Source: CAVQCA01 sp963710815 (lineage in GTDB: Bacteria; Pseudomonadota; Gammaproteobacteria; UBA9214). Taken from it: a DNA stretch of 64,000 bases. Made by a program: the position numbers and the translations under genes. Each line of letters starts with the position of its first letter. Position 1 is the stretch's first letter. A model generated the notes under the pieces. That model made no database searches and was not told the DNA's origin. It saw nothing but the letters and a program-made list of their open reading frames with translations. The DNA lies in the NCBI GenBank assembly GCA_963710815.1, contig CAVQCA010000041.1, positions 7,917 through 71,916 on the forward strand, in the 5' to 3' direction. Positions 18,089 to 25,530 of this stretch are shown here, piece by piece.

Positions 18089-18730
18089 ATGGGGGAAACC
18101 GGAAAACCCGTCCTGCTGGCCACGGTATTCTCGGATTACATCTGTCCGTTCTGTTATGTGGGAGACGTGCGGCTCGACCGGCTGCGCGAGCACTATGAGC
18201 TCAAGGTCAGCTGGTGTTTCGTGGAGATCCACCCCGAGACACCGGCGCAGGGCATGTCGACGAGCCGGCTGGGCTATCCGCAGCCACAGTGGGAGCGGAT
18301 GATGGACACTCTCGATGAACTGGCGAGGGAGGAGGGCATCGAGTTCTGTCCCCGTCAGTTCACGACCAATTCCCGCAAGTCGCTGCTGCTGGCCGAGGCC
18401 GCCAAGGAGGAGGGGGCCGACATCTTCTATCGCCTGCACCGGCGACTGTTCGAGTCGTTTTTCACCGAGGGCCGCAACATCGGCGACGAGGCGGTGCTGC
18501 GCGACCTCGCCAGTGAGACGGGCGTTTCAGCCAGGACGGTGCAGAACGCCTGGACGGAGGACCGTTACGTACAACGCCTCGAATCATACCTGGCGGCCGC
18601 GCAGCAGCTGGGGGTGCGCGCCACGCCGACGATATTCTTCGGGGAGCAGCAGCGCCTGGACGGCGCCCTGCCCTGGGCCGAGTTTCAGCGGGCCGCGCGC
18701 GAAGGTCTCGCGGCGCAGCAGTCAGGATGA
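18089..18730 (+). CDS. DsbA-family (FrnE-like) thioredoxin-fold protein
   Basis: 213 residues without signal peptide. An N-terminal CxxC active site in YICPFCYVG (about residue 19) is followed by a helical insert and TPTIFF near residue 187, the cis-proline region of the thioredoxin fold. The arrangement fits the FrnE/2-hydroxychromene isomerase branch of DsbA-like proteins, which work in the cytoplasm as oxidoreductases. The substrate is unknown. AGGAGGT ribosome site at about 18078. 23 bases after htpG, so possibly a stress operon. Confidence 0.85.
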   Translation: MGETGKPVLLATVFSDYICPFCYVGDVRLDRLREHYELKVSWCFVEIHPETPAQGMSTSRLGYPQPQWERMMDTLDELAREEGIEFCPRQFTTNSRKSLLLAEAAKEEGADIFYRLHRRLFESFFTEGRNIGDEAVLRDLASETGVSARTVQNAWTEDRYVQRLESYLAAAQQLGVRATPTIFFGEQQRLDGALPWAEFQRAAREGLAAQQSG

Positions 18731-18747
18731 ATTTTCTGATATTCGTA

Positions 18748-18972
18748 TTCACCGCAGAGACGCAGAGAACGCAAAGAATTGGAAATCGTGCCACATTGTT
18801 ATGACTAGATACACAAAGGATACAGAGACTGTGCGGGTAACAGGTGCGAAACAGGCTGGTTAGTATTAGCCCATAAACACCATTTTCACCGCAAAGACGC
18901 AAAGTGCGCCAGAGAAGTTCTTTAATGAAAACAATTAAACGACTTTGCGTTCTTCGCGTCTTTGCGGTTAAT
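18748..18972 (+). repeat. Palindromic repeat, family A, copy 2 (compound)
   Basis: Two left arms (TTCACCGCAGAGACGCAGAG at about 18748 and TTTTCACCGCAAAGACGCAA at about 18883) and one right arm (CTTTGCGTTCTTCGCGTCTT, about 18943-18962, continuing to about 18970). The second unit has the loop AATGAAAACAATTAAAC shared with other copies. The right arm runs up to the start region of hslR. The region 18731-18982 otherwise has no gene. Confidence 0.75.
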
Positions 18973-18982
18973 TACTGTGTTT

Positions 18983-19372
18983 GTGATTGCTGAAACAGCC
19001 GGCAGCGTGCGCGCCGACAAGTGGCTCTGGGCGGCGCGCTTCTACAAAACCCGTACGCTGGCGATGCAGGCGATCAACGGCGGCAAGGTGCATGTCAACG
19101 GCGAGCGCGTCAAGCCCGCGCGCCGGCTGGTCGCGGGTGACCGGCTGACTGTGCAGAAAGGACCCTGTCGCTTTGTCATCACGGTCGAGCGGTTGTCATT
19201 GCAGCGCGGTCCGGCGGAACAGGCGCGCGAGCTCTACAGTGAATCCGAGCAGAGCAGGCAGGAACGTCAGGCCTTGTCCATGGAGCGCCGGCTGCAGGGG
19301 CATGTGCCGGGCCGGCATGAACGCCGACCGGACAAGCATGCGCGGCGGCAGCTGCGCGAACTGAAACGCTGA
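18983..19372 (+). CDS. hslR: Heat-shock RNA-binding protein Hsp15 (S4 domain)
   Basis: About 129 residues. An S4 RNA-binding domain begins at VRADKWLWAARFYKTRTLA and continues through GGKVHVNGERVKPARRL; a basic C-terminal tail has RRPDKHARRQLREL. Known members recognise 50S subunits carrying nascent chains after heat shock and recycle them. The start is uncertain: GTG at 18983 or 18977 or TTG at 18962, and no clear ribosome site because the arm of repeat A occupies the upstream region. Eight bases before the Nudix gene. Confidence 0.88.
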   Translation: MIAETAGSVRADKWLWAARFYKTRTLAMQAINGGKVHVNGERVKPARRLVAGDRLTVQKGPCRFVITVERLSLQRGPAEQARELYSESEQSRQERQALSMERRLQGHVPGRHERRPDKHARRQLRELKR

Positions 19373-19380
19373 GCGCAGGT

Positions 19381-19815
19381 ATGAGTACACCGAAGACACC
19401 GTTACTGACCGTAGACATCATTATCGAAATGGTCGACCGGCCCGGGCGGCCCATCGTTCTGATCGAACGGCGTTACCCGCCGCCGGGCTGGGCCTTGCCC
19501 GGTGGCTTCGTCGATGTGGGTGAGACGCTGGAGACGGCGGCGCGGCGTGAGGCGCGCGAGGAAACCGCCCTGGAAGTGGAGCTGAAACTATTGCTCGGCT
19601 GTTATTCCGATCCCGCGCGCGATGTGCGCGGCCATACCACGAGCGCCGTGTATATCGCGGAAGCCCGGGGAGAACCACGGGCGGGTGACGATGCGGGGCG
19701 GCTCGGGTTGTTCGATCCCGCCGACTGTCCGCCTCTGGCCTTCGACCACGCGCGGATCATCGAGGACTATCGCGACTGGCTTGCAAGCGGCAGGGTGGCG
19801 TCGCTGCGCGGTTAG
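19381..19815 (+). CDS. Nudix hydrolase
   Basis: 144 residues. The Nudix box is GFVDVGETLETAARREAREE followed by TAL: it fits Gx5Ex7REUxEExGU except that the late glycine is alanine. The three acidic metal ligands of REAREE are intact. Leads with TVDIIIEMVDRPGRPIVLIERR. Such proteins hydrolyse nucleoside diphosphate derivatives; the substrate cannot be told. Probably co-transcribed with hslR. Confidence 0.88.
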   Translation: MSTPKTPLLTVDIIIEMVDRPGRPIVLIERRYPPPGWALPGGFVDVGETLETAARREAREETALEVELKLLLGCYSDPARDVRGHTTSAVYIAEARGEPRAGDDAGRLGLFDPADCPPLAFDHARIIEDYRDWLASGRVASLRG

Positions 19816-19977
19816 CGTGTGTTTTTCCGGGTGGCACCCGATTCCGGACATGATTTTCACGGGCAAAGCCAGTAAGATTCCTCCTGTGAGTCACCGCGAA
19901 TTTTCTTATTAACCGTATATTTGTTGAGTATTCATTAACAATGACGCATCCCGGTTCTATGAAAGCGTCGTTTCACC

Positions 19978-20062
19978 ATGGCCACGGAATCCACTGAAAA
20001 ACACTGAAATATAAAACCATTCAAAAAGGTTTTTCAGTGGTTTCCGTGGATTCCGTGGCCAT
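19978..20062 (+). repeat. Palindromic repeat, family B, copy 1
   Basis: ATGGCCACGGAATCCACTGA at 19978 is mirrored by the right arm ending GGATTCCGTGGCCAT at 20062, with a 20-nt AT-rich centre. Related arms occur around the IS element (21208 and 22803-22836) and at 37821-37896. The 320-base gap 19816-20136 has no other feature that I can support. Confidence 0.75.
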
Positions 20063-20136
20063 TAATTACGGATAAAAACTTCGTGCCGTCTCATGAATTT
20101 CGTAATCCCTGATAACAAGGAAAGGACGAGGTAAGC

Positions 20137-21183
20137 ATGCGGCCCGCGCAGTTGCTGACAGTACTGGAGAGAGAGTTTCTGAGCACCCAGGAAGGGCATC
20201 ACACGCCCGTGATGCTATGGGGTCCGCCGGGTGTGGGCAAGTCCCAGATGGTCACCCAGATCGGGCAGCGCCACGGCATGCCCGTGATCGACATCCGTCT
20301 TTCGCAGATGGAGCCCAGCGACCTGCGCGGCATTCCGTTTCGTGTCGGCGAGCTGGTGGAATGGGCCGTCCCGGCGATGCTCCCGGATGCGCAACGGCAC
20401 GGCGGGCAGGGCATCCTCTTCCTGGATGAAATCACCTCCGTGCCGCCGAGCGTCTCGGCCGCGGCCTACCAGCTGATTCTCGACCGCCGGCTGGGCGCCT
20501 ACGTGGTGCCGGAGGGCTGGGCCATCTTCGCGGCAGGCAATCGCCAGGGAGACCGGGGTGTCACCTATACCATGCCCGCGCCGCTCGCCAACCGTTTTTC
20601 CCACTATGAAGTCGATATCAACCTCGACGACTGGGTCGCCTGGGCCTATGCCAACAACATCGATGAACGCCTGATCGCCTTTCTGCGCTTCCGGCCCGAA
20701 CTGCTGTTTGAATTCGACCCGGCCCACAACCCGGTCGCCTTCCCCTCGCCGCGCTCCTGGGAGTTCAGCCATCGCGCCCTGCAGAAATTCGGCGATCTGC
20801 CGGATCTGCTGACCGGCGCGCTGCAGGCCTGCGTCGGCCCGGCGGCGGGGATCGAGCTCTCCGCCTTCGTCGAGAACCTCGACAAGCTGCCGGACATCGA
20901 TGCCATCGTACGCGGCGAACCGGTCAGGGCGCCGCGCGAGACCGATCTCCAGTATGCCGTCGCGGCGGCCCTGGTGGGGCGGGCCATTCGCGTGAAACGC
21001 GAAAGCAATGCGCAGGAGATATTCGGCAACATCATCGAATTCGCGGGCAGCTTCCCGCAGCGTGAAATGGGTGTGATGCTGGTGTCCGACATGTACCGCG
21101 CCGTAGGTCAGGAGATCTTCAGCGTGCCGCAGTTTTCCCGCTGGGCAAACATCGTGGCCGACGTCATGCTCTATGACCTGTAG
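20137..21183 (+). CDS. MoxR-family AAA ATPase
   Basis: 348 residues. Walker A GPPGVGKSQMVTQIG (about 28), a conserved DIRLSQMEPSDLRG segment, Walker B GILFLDEITS, sensor region FAAGNRQGDRGVTY and PLANRFSHYEV. MoxR ATPases act as chaperone-like factors with VWA-domain partners. The partner here is the gene at 22902, which would be the next gene had the IS element not inserted between them. ATG 20137 preceded by AAGGAAAGGACGAGG. Target of the pair is unknown. Confidence 0.9.
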   Translation: MRPAQLLTVLEREFLSTQEGHHTPVMLWGPPGVGKSQMVTQIGQRHGMPVIDIRLSQMEPSDLRGIPFRVGELVEWAVPAMLPDAQRHGGQGILFLDEITSVPPSVSAAAYQLILDRRLGAYVVPEGWAIFAAGNRQGDRGVTYTMPAPLANRFSHYEVDINLDDWVAWAYANNIDERLIAFLRFRPELLFEFDPAHNPVAFPSPRSWEFSHRALQKFGDLPDLLTGALQACVGPAAGIELSAFVENLDKLPDIDAIVRGEPVRAPRETDLQYAVAAALVGRAIRVKRESNAQEIFGNIIEFAGSFPQREMGVMLVSDMYRAVGQEIFSVPQFSRWANIVADVMLYDL

Positions 21184-21236
21184 CTCGCCTGTGGGATCCG
21201 ATATATAGCCACGGAATCCATATATGGACTCCCCCT

Positions 21237-21492
21237 GTTTGCAAGGAGACAGGCGATGGAAGGCAGGTTGGATTGCAAGCATATATCCGGCCTCTGCGTG
21301 AACCCGCTTGAGGGTTCGGGCCCTGATGGTGATTCGCATGTCGGGTCCTCATTACAGAAGCGGCCTTTTCGGGCCAGGATTCCGTCCAGGTTTTCCCGAC
21401 ACCGGTCCGACCTGTTCTGCCATCAAGCTGTCATCGTCGCAATCGGTGGTAGGTCCTGTTCTCCTATGTCATTGCTTCCCGGGTAGCGGCGT
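21237..21492 (-). ncRNA. Candidate bridge/seek RNA region of the IS1111 element
   Basis: About 255 bases without a gene between the transposase stop and the element end. IS110-family elements are known to encode a structured guide RNA in a non-coding end, downstream of the transposase in the IS1111 group. A 9-nt string GGATTCCGT at 21377-21385 is identical to part of the target repeat (GGATTCCGTGG), as expected for a target-guide. RNA boundaries and fold were not computed. Confidence 0.45.
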
Positions 21493-22515
21493 TCACGTTG
21501 TTGCCGGCTTATAGTCTGCCTCGTGCGCGAGCAGCGCCCATAGGATGCGGGCATGCTTGGCCGCCAGGGCCACGGCCGCCTTGTTAAAGCCGCGTCGCGC
21601 TTGCAGCGCTGCGCCCCAGCGGCTCTTGGCGTCGGTTTTTTCTGCCCGATGCATGAGCACCGAACGGGCGCCATGAACCAGGAGAGTGCGCAGATAGACA
21701 TCGCCCCGCTTGGTGATACGCCCCAGACGCGACTTGCCGCCGGTGGAATGTTGTCGCGGGACCAGGCCGAGCCAGGCGGCAAACTGTCGGCCGTTCTTGA
21801 ACAGCCGGGCATCGCCCACGCTCGCCACCACTGCCGTGGCAGTCAGGGGACCGACCCCTTCGACCTGCATCAAGCGTTTCGCGGCGGCCATCGTGCGGGC
21901 CAAGTGCGTAATGCGCCGGTCATAAGCCGCAATGTGCGTGTCCAGCCCCCGCAATCGCTCATAGAGATCGGCAAAGACCTCGCGGGCCAACATCGGCACA
22001 CCATTCTCAGCATCCTCCAGGATCCCGGGCAAGGCCGCGCGCAGGCGGGCCACGCCCTGGGGGATGACCAGGCCATACTCGGCGAGCAACCCGCGCAGCT
22101 GGTTGGCCAGCGCCGTGCGCTCCTCCACCAGCAGCGAACGGGCCCGGTGCACGCACAGCACCGCCTGTTGTTCCTCGTCCTTGATCGGCACGAAGCGCAT
22201 GGTGGGACGCCCCAGCGCTTCACAGATGGCCTCGGCGTCATTGCCGTCGTTCTTGTCGTTTTTCCGGTAGGGGCTCACAAACTGGGGCGCGATCAGACGC
22301 ACCGTGTGCCCCAGCTTACCGAACTCGCGTGCCCAATAGTGGGCACTGCCGCAGGCCTCCATGCCGATGTGACACGGCGGACACTGCGCAAAGAAGGCCC
22401 GCAGCTGCGCCCGCTTCACCTGCCGGCGCAATACCACATGCCCGTGCGCGTCCACACCGTGGAGCTGGAAAACACTCTTTGCCAAGTCGATACCGATTCG
22501 CTTAATCTGTTTCAT
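21493..22515 (-). CDS. IS110/IS1111 transposase (DEDD-Tnp_20)
   Basis: 340-residue recombinase. The N-terminal RuvC-like DEDD domain (DEDD_Tnp_IS110) includes IGIDLAKSVFQLHGVD, MEACGSAHYWA and DKNDGNDAEAI (about 100-115). The C-terminal Transposase_20 domain has VEGVGPLTATAVVASVGDA and the serine-bearing AAWLGLVPRQHSTGGKSRLG. AGGGGGAGTCCG ribosome site before ATG 22515; the ribosome site is inside the terminal repeat. Reading frame is intact, so the element may be active. Confidence 0.93.
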   Translation of the reverse strand: MKQIKRIGIDLAKSVFQLHGVDAHGHVVLRRQVKRAQLRAFFAQCPPCHIGMEACGSAHYWAREFGKLGHTVRLIAPQFVSPYRKNDKNDGNDAEAICEALGRPTMRFVPIKDEEQQAVLCVHRARSLLVEERTALANQLRGLLAEYGLVIPQGVARLRAALPGILEDAENGVPMLAREVFADLYERLRGLDTHIAAYDRRITHLARTMAAAKRLMQVEGVGPLTATAVVASVGDARLFKNGRQFAAWLGLVPRQHSTGGKSRLGRITKRGDVYLRTLLVHGARSVLMHRAEKTDAKSRWGAALQARRGFNKAAVALAAKHARILWALLAHEADYKPATT

Positions 22516-22656
22516 CGGACTCCCCCTCTCTGTGGTTGGTTGATAACACCTCCAATCTGGCACATCCGATGCCGTAGGAGTAGGGGGAGTCCATACCATT
22601 ACGGAAGAACACGGAAAAATTAATGACTATTAACTAAATGGTTGACACTAATTCAT

Positions 22657-22744
22657 CGTCATTCCGGCCAAAAGATAGTAGCGAGTGCAAGCCGGAACCC
22701 AGGAAATCAATTAATTCCGTATTCCCGCTTTCGCGGGAATGACG
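22657..22744 (+). repeat. Dispersed repeat with GTCATTCC ends (family D)
   Basis: CGTCATTCC (22657-22665) and GGAATGACG (22736-22744) bound an 88-bp unit with an inner CCCGCTTTCGCGGG hairpin and a degenerate CCGGCC/GCCGG pair. Repeats of this kind are widespread in proteobacteria. It sits inside the split family-B repeat. Confidence 0.65.
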
Positions 22745-22901
22745 ACAGTAGATATAAAGTCCGTCAGTTATTTATGTAAGTCTTTATAATACAAAAAATC
22801 TTTCCGTGTTCTTCCGTGGATTCCGTGGCCATTTATGCAGTTGTATTAATACTCTTCATGACATCGGGCGTCATGCAGGCGGGGAGCGAGCGAGGGCAAT
22901 C

Positions 22902-24149
22902 ATGACGGATGAACTGGAAACCAAGCTGAGCGCCGCGCGCACCCGCCTGATACTGGATCGTCCCTTCCTCGGTGCACTGGTGCTGCGCATGCCCCTGAAG
23001 GTCGCCGACCCGCGCTGGTGCAGTACCATCGGTACCGATGCCCGTGCCCTGTATTACAACCCCGACTACATCGCCGGCCTGACACTGGAGCAGACCCAGT
23101 TCGCCCTCGCGCATGAGGCCCTGCATTGTGCGCTGTCGCATTTTGCCCGCCGCGAACATCGCGTCAAGGCACGCTGGGACAAGGCCTGCGACCTTGCCAT
23201 CAACCCGATACTGATCAAGGAAGGCATGACGGCGGTGCCGGACGCGCTCTATGACATCGGCTTCGAAGGAATGATGGCCGAGGAGATCTATCCCTATGTC
23301 AAGGAGACGCAGGAGGAACAGCCGCACGACCAGCACCTGTACAGCAACGAAAAATCCGCGCGGGATAAATCCTCCGATCAACTGCCGCGCGAACAGCGCG
23401 AGGGAGGCGAGCGGGAGCAGCCGCAGGGACTGGAGCCGGAGTCGTCAGACGGGGCCGGTGAGGGGCAGGGCGAGGGCGGGGCGGCCGGTAATGCGCCGCC
23501 CGAGCCGCTCGGCGAGACCGAGAAAGAGCAGCTTTCGATACAGTGGCGGCAACGACTCGCCGGCGCCGCCCAGCAGGCCATGCAGGCCGGCAAGCTGGGC
23601 GGCAATCTGCGCCGCCTGGTGGATCACCTGCTGCAGCCGCAACTGCCCTGGCGCATGCTGCTGGCGCGTTATATGACCGCCGTCAGTCGGGATGACTACA
23701 GTTACCTGCGGCCCTCGCGACGCGAAGGCGAGGCCATCTTTCCCACGTTAAGAAGCGCACAGGCGGATGTTGTCGTCGCCCTGGATACCAGCGGCTCGAT
23801 CGGGGAGGTCGAGATGCGGGAATTCGTCACCGAGATCGATGCCATCAAGGGGCAGGTACGCGCGCGTATCGTCCTGCACGCCTGCGACGCAAGACTGGCC
23901 AGTGACGGACCCTGGTGCTTCGAGTCGTGGGAAACCTTCGAATTGCCGAAGACCCTCCGTGGCGGAGGCGGAACCCGTTTCACACCGGTATTCGACTGGC
24001 TGAGCCAGGAAGGATGCAACCCGGACCTGCTGGTTTACTTTACCGACGCTCAGGGGGAATTCCCCAAACAGGAGCCGCCGTTTCCGGTAATCTGGCTGGT
24101 CAAGGGCCGCGCCGAGGTTCCCTGGGGACAGCGCATCCAGTTGAACTGA
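22902..24149 (+). CDS. VWA-like DUF2201 protein with putative metallopeptidase domain
   Basis: 415 residues. The N-terminal part (about 1-150) has LAHEALHCALSHFARR, an HExxH zinc motif of the DUF2201_N type. A charged low-complexity linker follows (about 145-205). The C-terminal VWA-like domain has VVVALDTSGSIGE, a DxSxS metal-ion site. Partner of the MoxR ATPase at 20137; together they probably form a chaperone or metal-insertion-type pair. ATG 22902 is preceded by GAGGGCAATC; the longer upstream frame includes repeat sequence and is not used. Confidence 0.82.
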   Translation: MTDELETKLSAARTRLILDRPFLGALVLRMPLKVADPRWCSTIGTDARALYYNPDYIAGLTLEQTQFALAHEALHCALSHFARREHRVKARWDKACDLAINPILIKEGMTAVPDALYDIGFEGMMAEEIYPYVKETQEEQPHDQHLYSNEKSARDKSSDQLPREQREGGEREQPQGLEPESSDGAGEGQGEGGAAGNAPPEPLGETEKEQLSIQWRQRLAGAAQQAMQAGKLGGNLRRLVDHLLQPQLPWRMLLARYMTAVSRDDYSYLRPSRREGEAIFPTLRSAQADVVVALDTSGSIGEVEMREFVTEIDAIKGQVRARIVLHACDARLASDGPWCFESWETFELPKTLRGGGGTRFTPVFDWLSQEGCNPDLLVYFTDAQGEFPKQEPPFPVIWLVKGRAEVPWGQRIQLN

Positions 24150-24170
24150 AACCATTGATCACAAACGCCG

Positions 24171-24257
24171 TTTTCACCGCAAAGACGCAAAGAACGCAAA
24201 GTGTCTAATTGTTTTCGTTAGAGAATTTCTTTGCGTTCTTTGTGTCTTTGCGGTGAG
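24171..24257 (-). repeat. Palindromic repeat, family A, copy 3
   Basis: Left arm TTTTCACCGCAAAGACGCAA (24171 on) and right arm TTTCTTTGCGTTCTTTGTGT (24226 on), continuing to GGTGAG. The loop TAATTGTTTTCGTTAGAG is the reverse complement of the loop in copies 2 and 5, so this copy is in opposite orientation. The sequence just outside (TTTTTTATGGATGCACGCTA) is partly shared with copy 4, so the unit extends beyond the arms. Confidence 0.8.
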
Positions 24258-24426
24258 ATTTTTTATGGATGCACGCTAGGAGCCGGTGAAAACCGCGGGT
24301 TAACGCAACGGACGTACATAAATCCCCCCCCATCAGCCTATATATTCTGCTTAGTGGCTATTACCCCCATGTCTGTGGATAATACGCACCCATTCAGTCG
24401 TTGAGGTAATTCAAGGAGAAATCATT

Positions 24427-25083
24427 ATGCGGGTAATTCTGCTCGGAGGGCCGGGCGCCGGCAAGGGCACCCAGGCCAACTACATCAAGGAAAAGTACCA
24501 GATTCCCCAGATATCCACCGGTGACATGCTGCGCGCCGCGGTGAAGGCCGGGACGCCCCTGGGCGTGGAGGCAAAGAAGGTGATGGATGCCGGCGGACTG
24601 GTCTCCGACGCCATCATCCTGGGTCTGGTCGAGGAACGCATCAAGGAGCCGGACTGTGCCAACGGGTTCCTGTTCGACGGATTCCCACGCACCCTGGCTC
24701 AGGCGGATGCGCTGAAGGACAAGGGGATCCCGCTGGACTGCGTCGTCGAAATCGACGTCGATGACGAGGAGATCATCAAACGCATGAGCGGACGTCGTGT
24801 CCACCTGAACTCGGGCCGCACCTACCACGTGACCTTCAATCCGCCCAAAGCGGAAGGCAAGGACGATGTTACCGGCGAAGCGCTGATTCAGCGCGACGAT
24901 GACAAGGAAGAGACCGTGCGGCAACGCCTCAAGGTCTATCACGACCAGACCGAACCGCTTATCCAGTATTACTCCAAATGGGCCGACTCGGGACAACCGG
25001 GATCGCCGCGTTACATCAAGGTCAACGGCATCGGCAAGGTAGAAGAAATACGGGATGCCATATTCGCGGGCATTGGTAAGTAA
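24427..25083 (+). CDS. adk: Adenylate kinase
   Basis: Converts AMP + ATP to two ADP. P-loop GGPGAGKGTQANYI at the N-terminus, AMP-binding STGDMLRAA, FDGFPRTLAQADAL, and a long LID (about 122-160) that lacks the zinc cysteines, as in Gram-negative enzymes. 218 residues. AAGGAGAAATCATT precedes the ATG. Followed by a strong terminator, so probably monocistronic. Confidence 0.97.
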   Translation: MRVILLGGPGAGKGTQANYIKEKYQIPQISTGDMLRAAVKAGTPLGVEAKKVMDAGGLVSDAIILGLVEERIKEPDCANGFLFDGFPRTLAQADALKDKGIPLDCVVEIDVDDEEIIKRMSGRRVHLNSGRTYHVTFNPPKAEGKDDVTGEALIQRDDDKEETVRQRLKVYHDQTEPLIQYYSKWADSGQPGSPRYIKVNGIGKVEEIRDAIFAGIGK

Positions 25084-25101
25084 GGACATTAACAAGTCGA
25101 G

Positions 25102-25132
25102 AAAAAGGCCGGTTTTTGCTGGCCTTTTTTTT
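25102..25132 (+). terminator. Rho-independent terminator after adk
   Basis: AAAAAGGCCGG / CTGGCCTTTTTTTT stem-loop with TTTTTG in the loop and a T8 tail, 19 bases after the stop. Confidence 0.9.
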
Positions 25133-25530
25133 AATATCCGTTAGGAACAGATGGGGCTGACCTTGTCCCGCGGTACACTATCCCCGGTAGCCGATTTGCT
25201 GCTAAACTTCTCTGCACGTCAAATATGTGACGTCGTATCCGGGCCTGCATTGACCTATCTGCTTCATGTACAGACTGTTTTCGATAGACACAACCACCTG
25301 GATACGTAATCTCCTGGTGTCGGCCATGGCGCCACCCGACGGGTGTCGAGGGGCTTGTAAGTGCATGTCATACATTATGTAATGTTTATATAATATTGAT
25401 ATATATATTATTATTACCCTGATGAAGCTGGCTCAACAACATCAGGAAGCAGGCGGTTTGCACAGCATTAACAATAATAGTGTGGGAATGGAATATCCTG
25501 CTACAGGCACAGGTACAGGCAGGAACACTT
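25133..25530 (+). promoter_or_regulatory. Gene-free upstream region of the GGDEF gene with palindromes
   Basis: No gene seen. A perfect inverted repeat ACGTCA-AATATG-TGACGT lies at 25216-25233. A second, CATTATGTAATG, at about 25372-25383 is followed by an AT-rich TATATAATATTG stretch that could be a -10 region. They are possible operator and promoter sites for the diguanylate cyclase gene; no regulator can be assigned. Confidence 0.35.

Larger units (their letters stand above)
21221..22601 (-). mobile_element. IS110-family insertion sequence, IS1111 group
   Basis: About 1.38 kb. It carries one transposase gene on the minus strand and 13-bp subterminal inverted repeats ATGGACTCCCCCT (21224-21236) and AGGGGGAGTCCAT (22582-22594). 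A long non-coding segment lies downstream of the transposase and a short one upstream, the layout of the IS1111 group. There is no obvious target duplication, also typical. Both ends fall within repeat B, so the insertion site is known to within one or two bases. Confidence 0.9.
21208..22836 (+). repeat. Palindromic repeat, family B, copy 2, split by insertions
   Basis: Left arm GCCACGGAATCCA (21208-21220) stops at the IS element. It resumes as CGGAAGAACACGGAAA (22602-22617). The full complementary arm TTTCCGTGTTCTTCCGTGGA, continuing TTCCGTGGC, is at 22802-22831. Joining both left pieces restores a perfect palindrome arm, so the IS went into the repeat. Confidence 0.8.
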
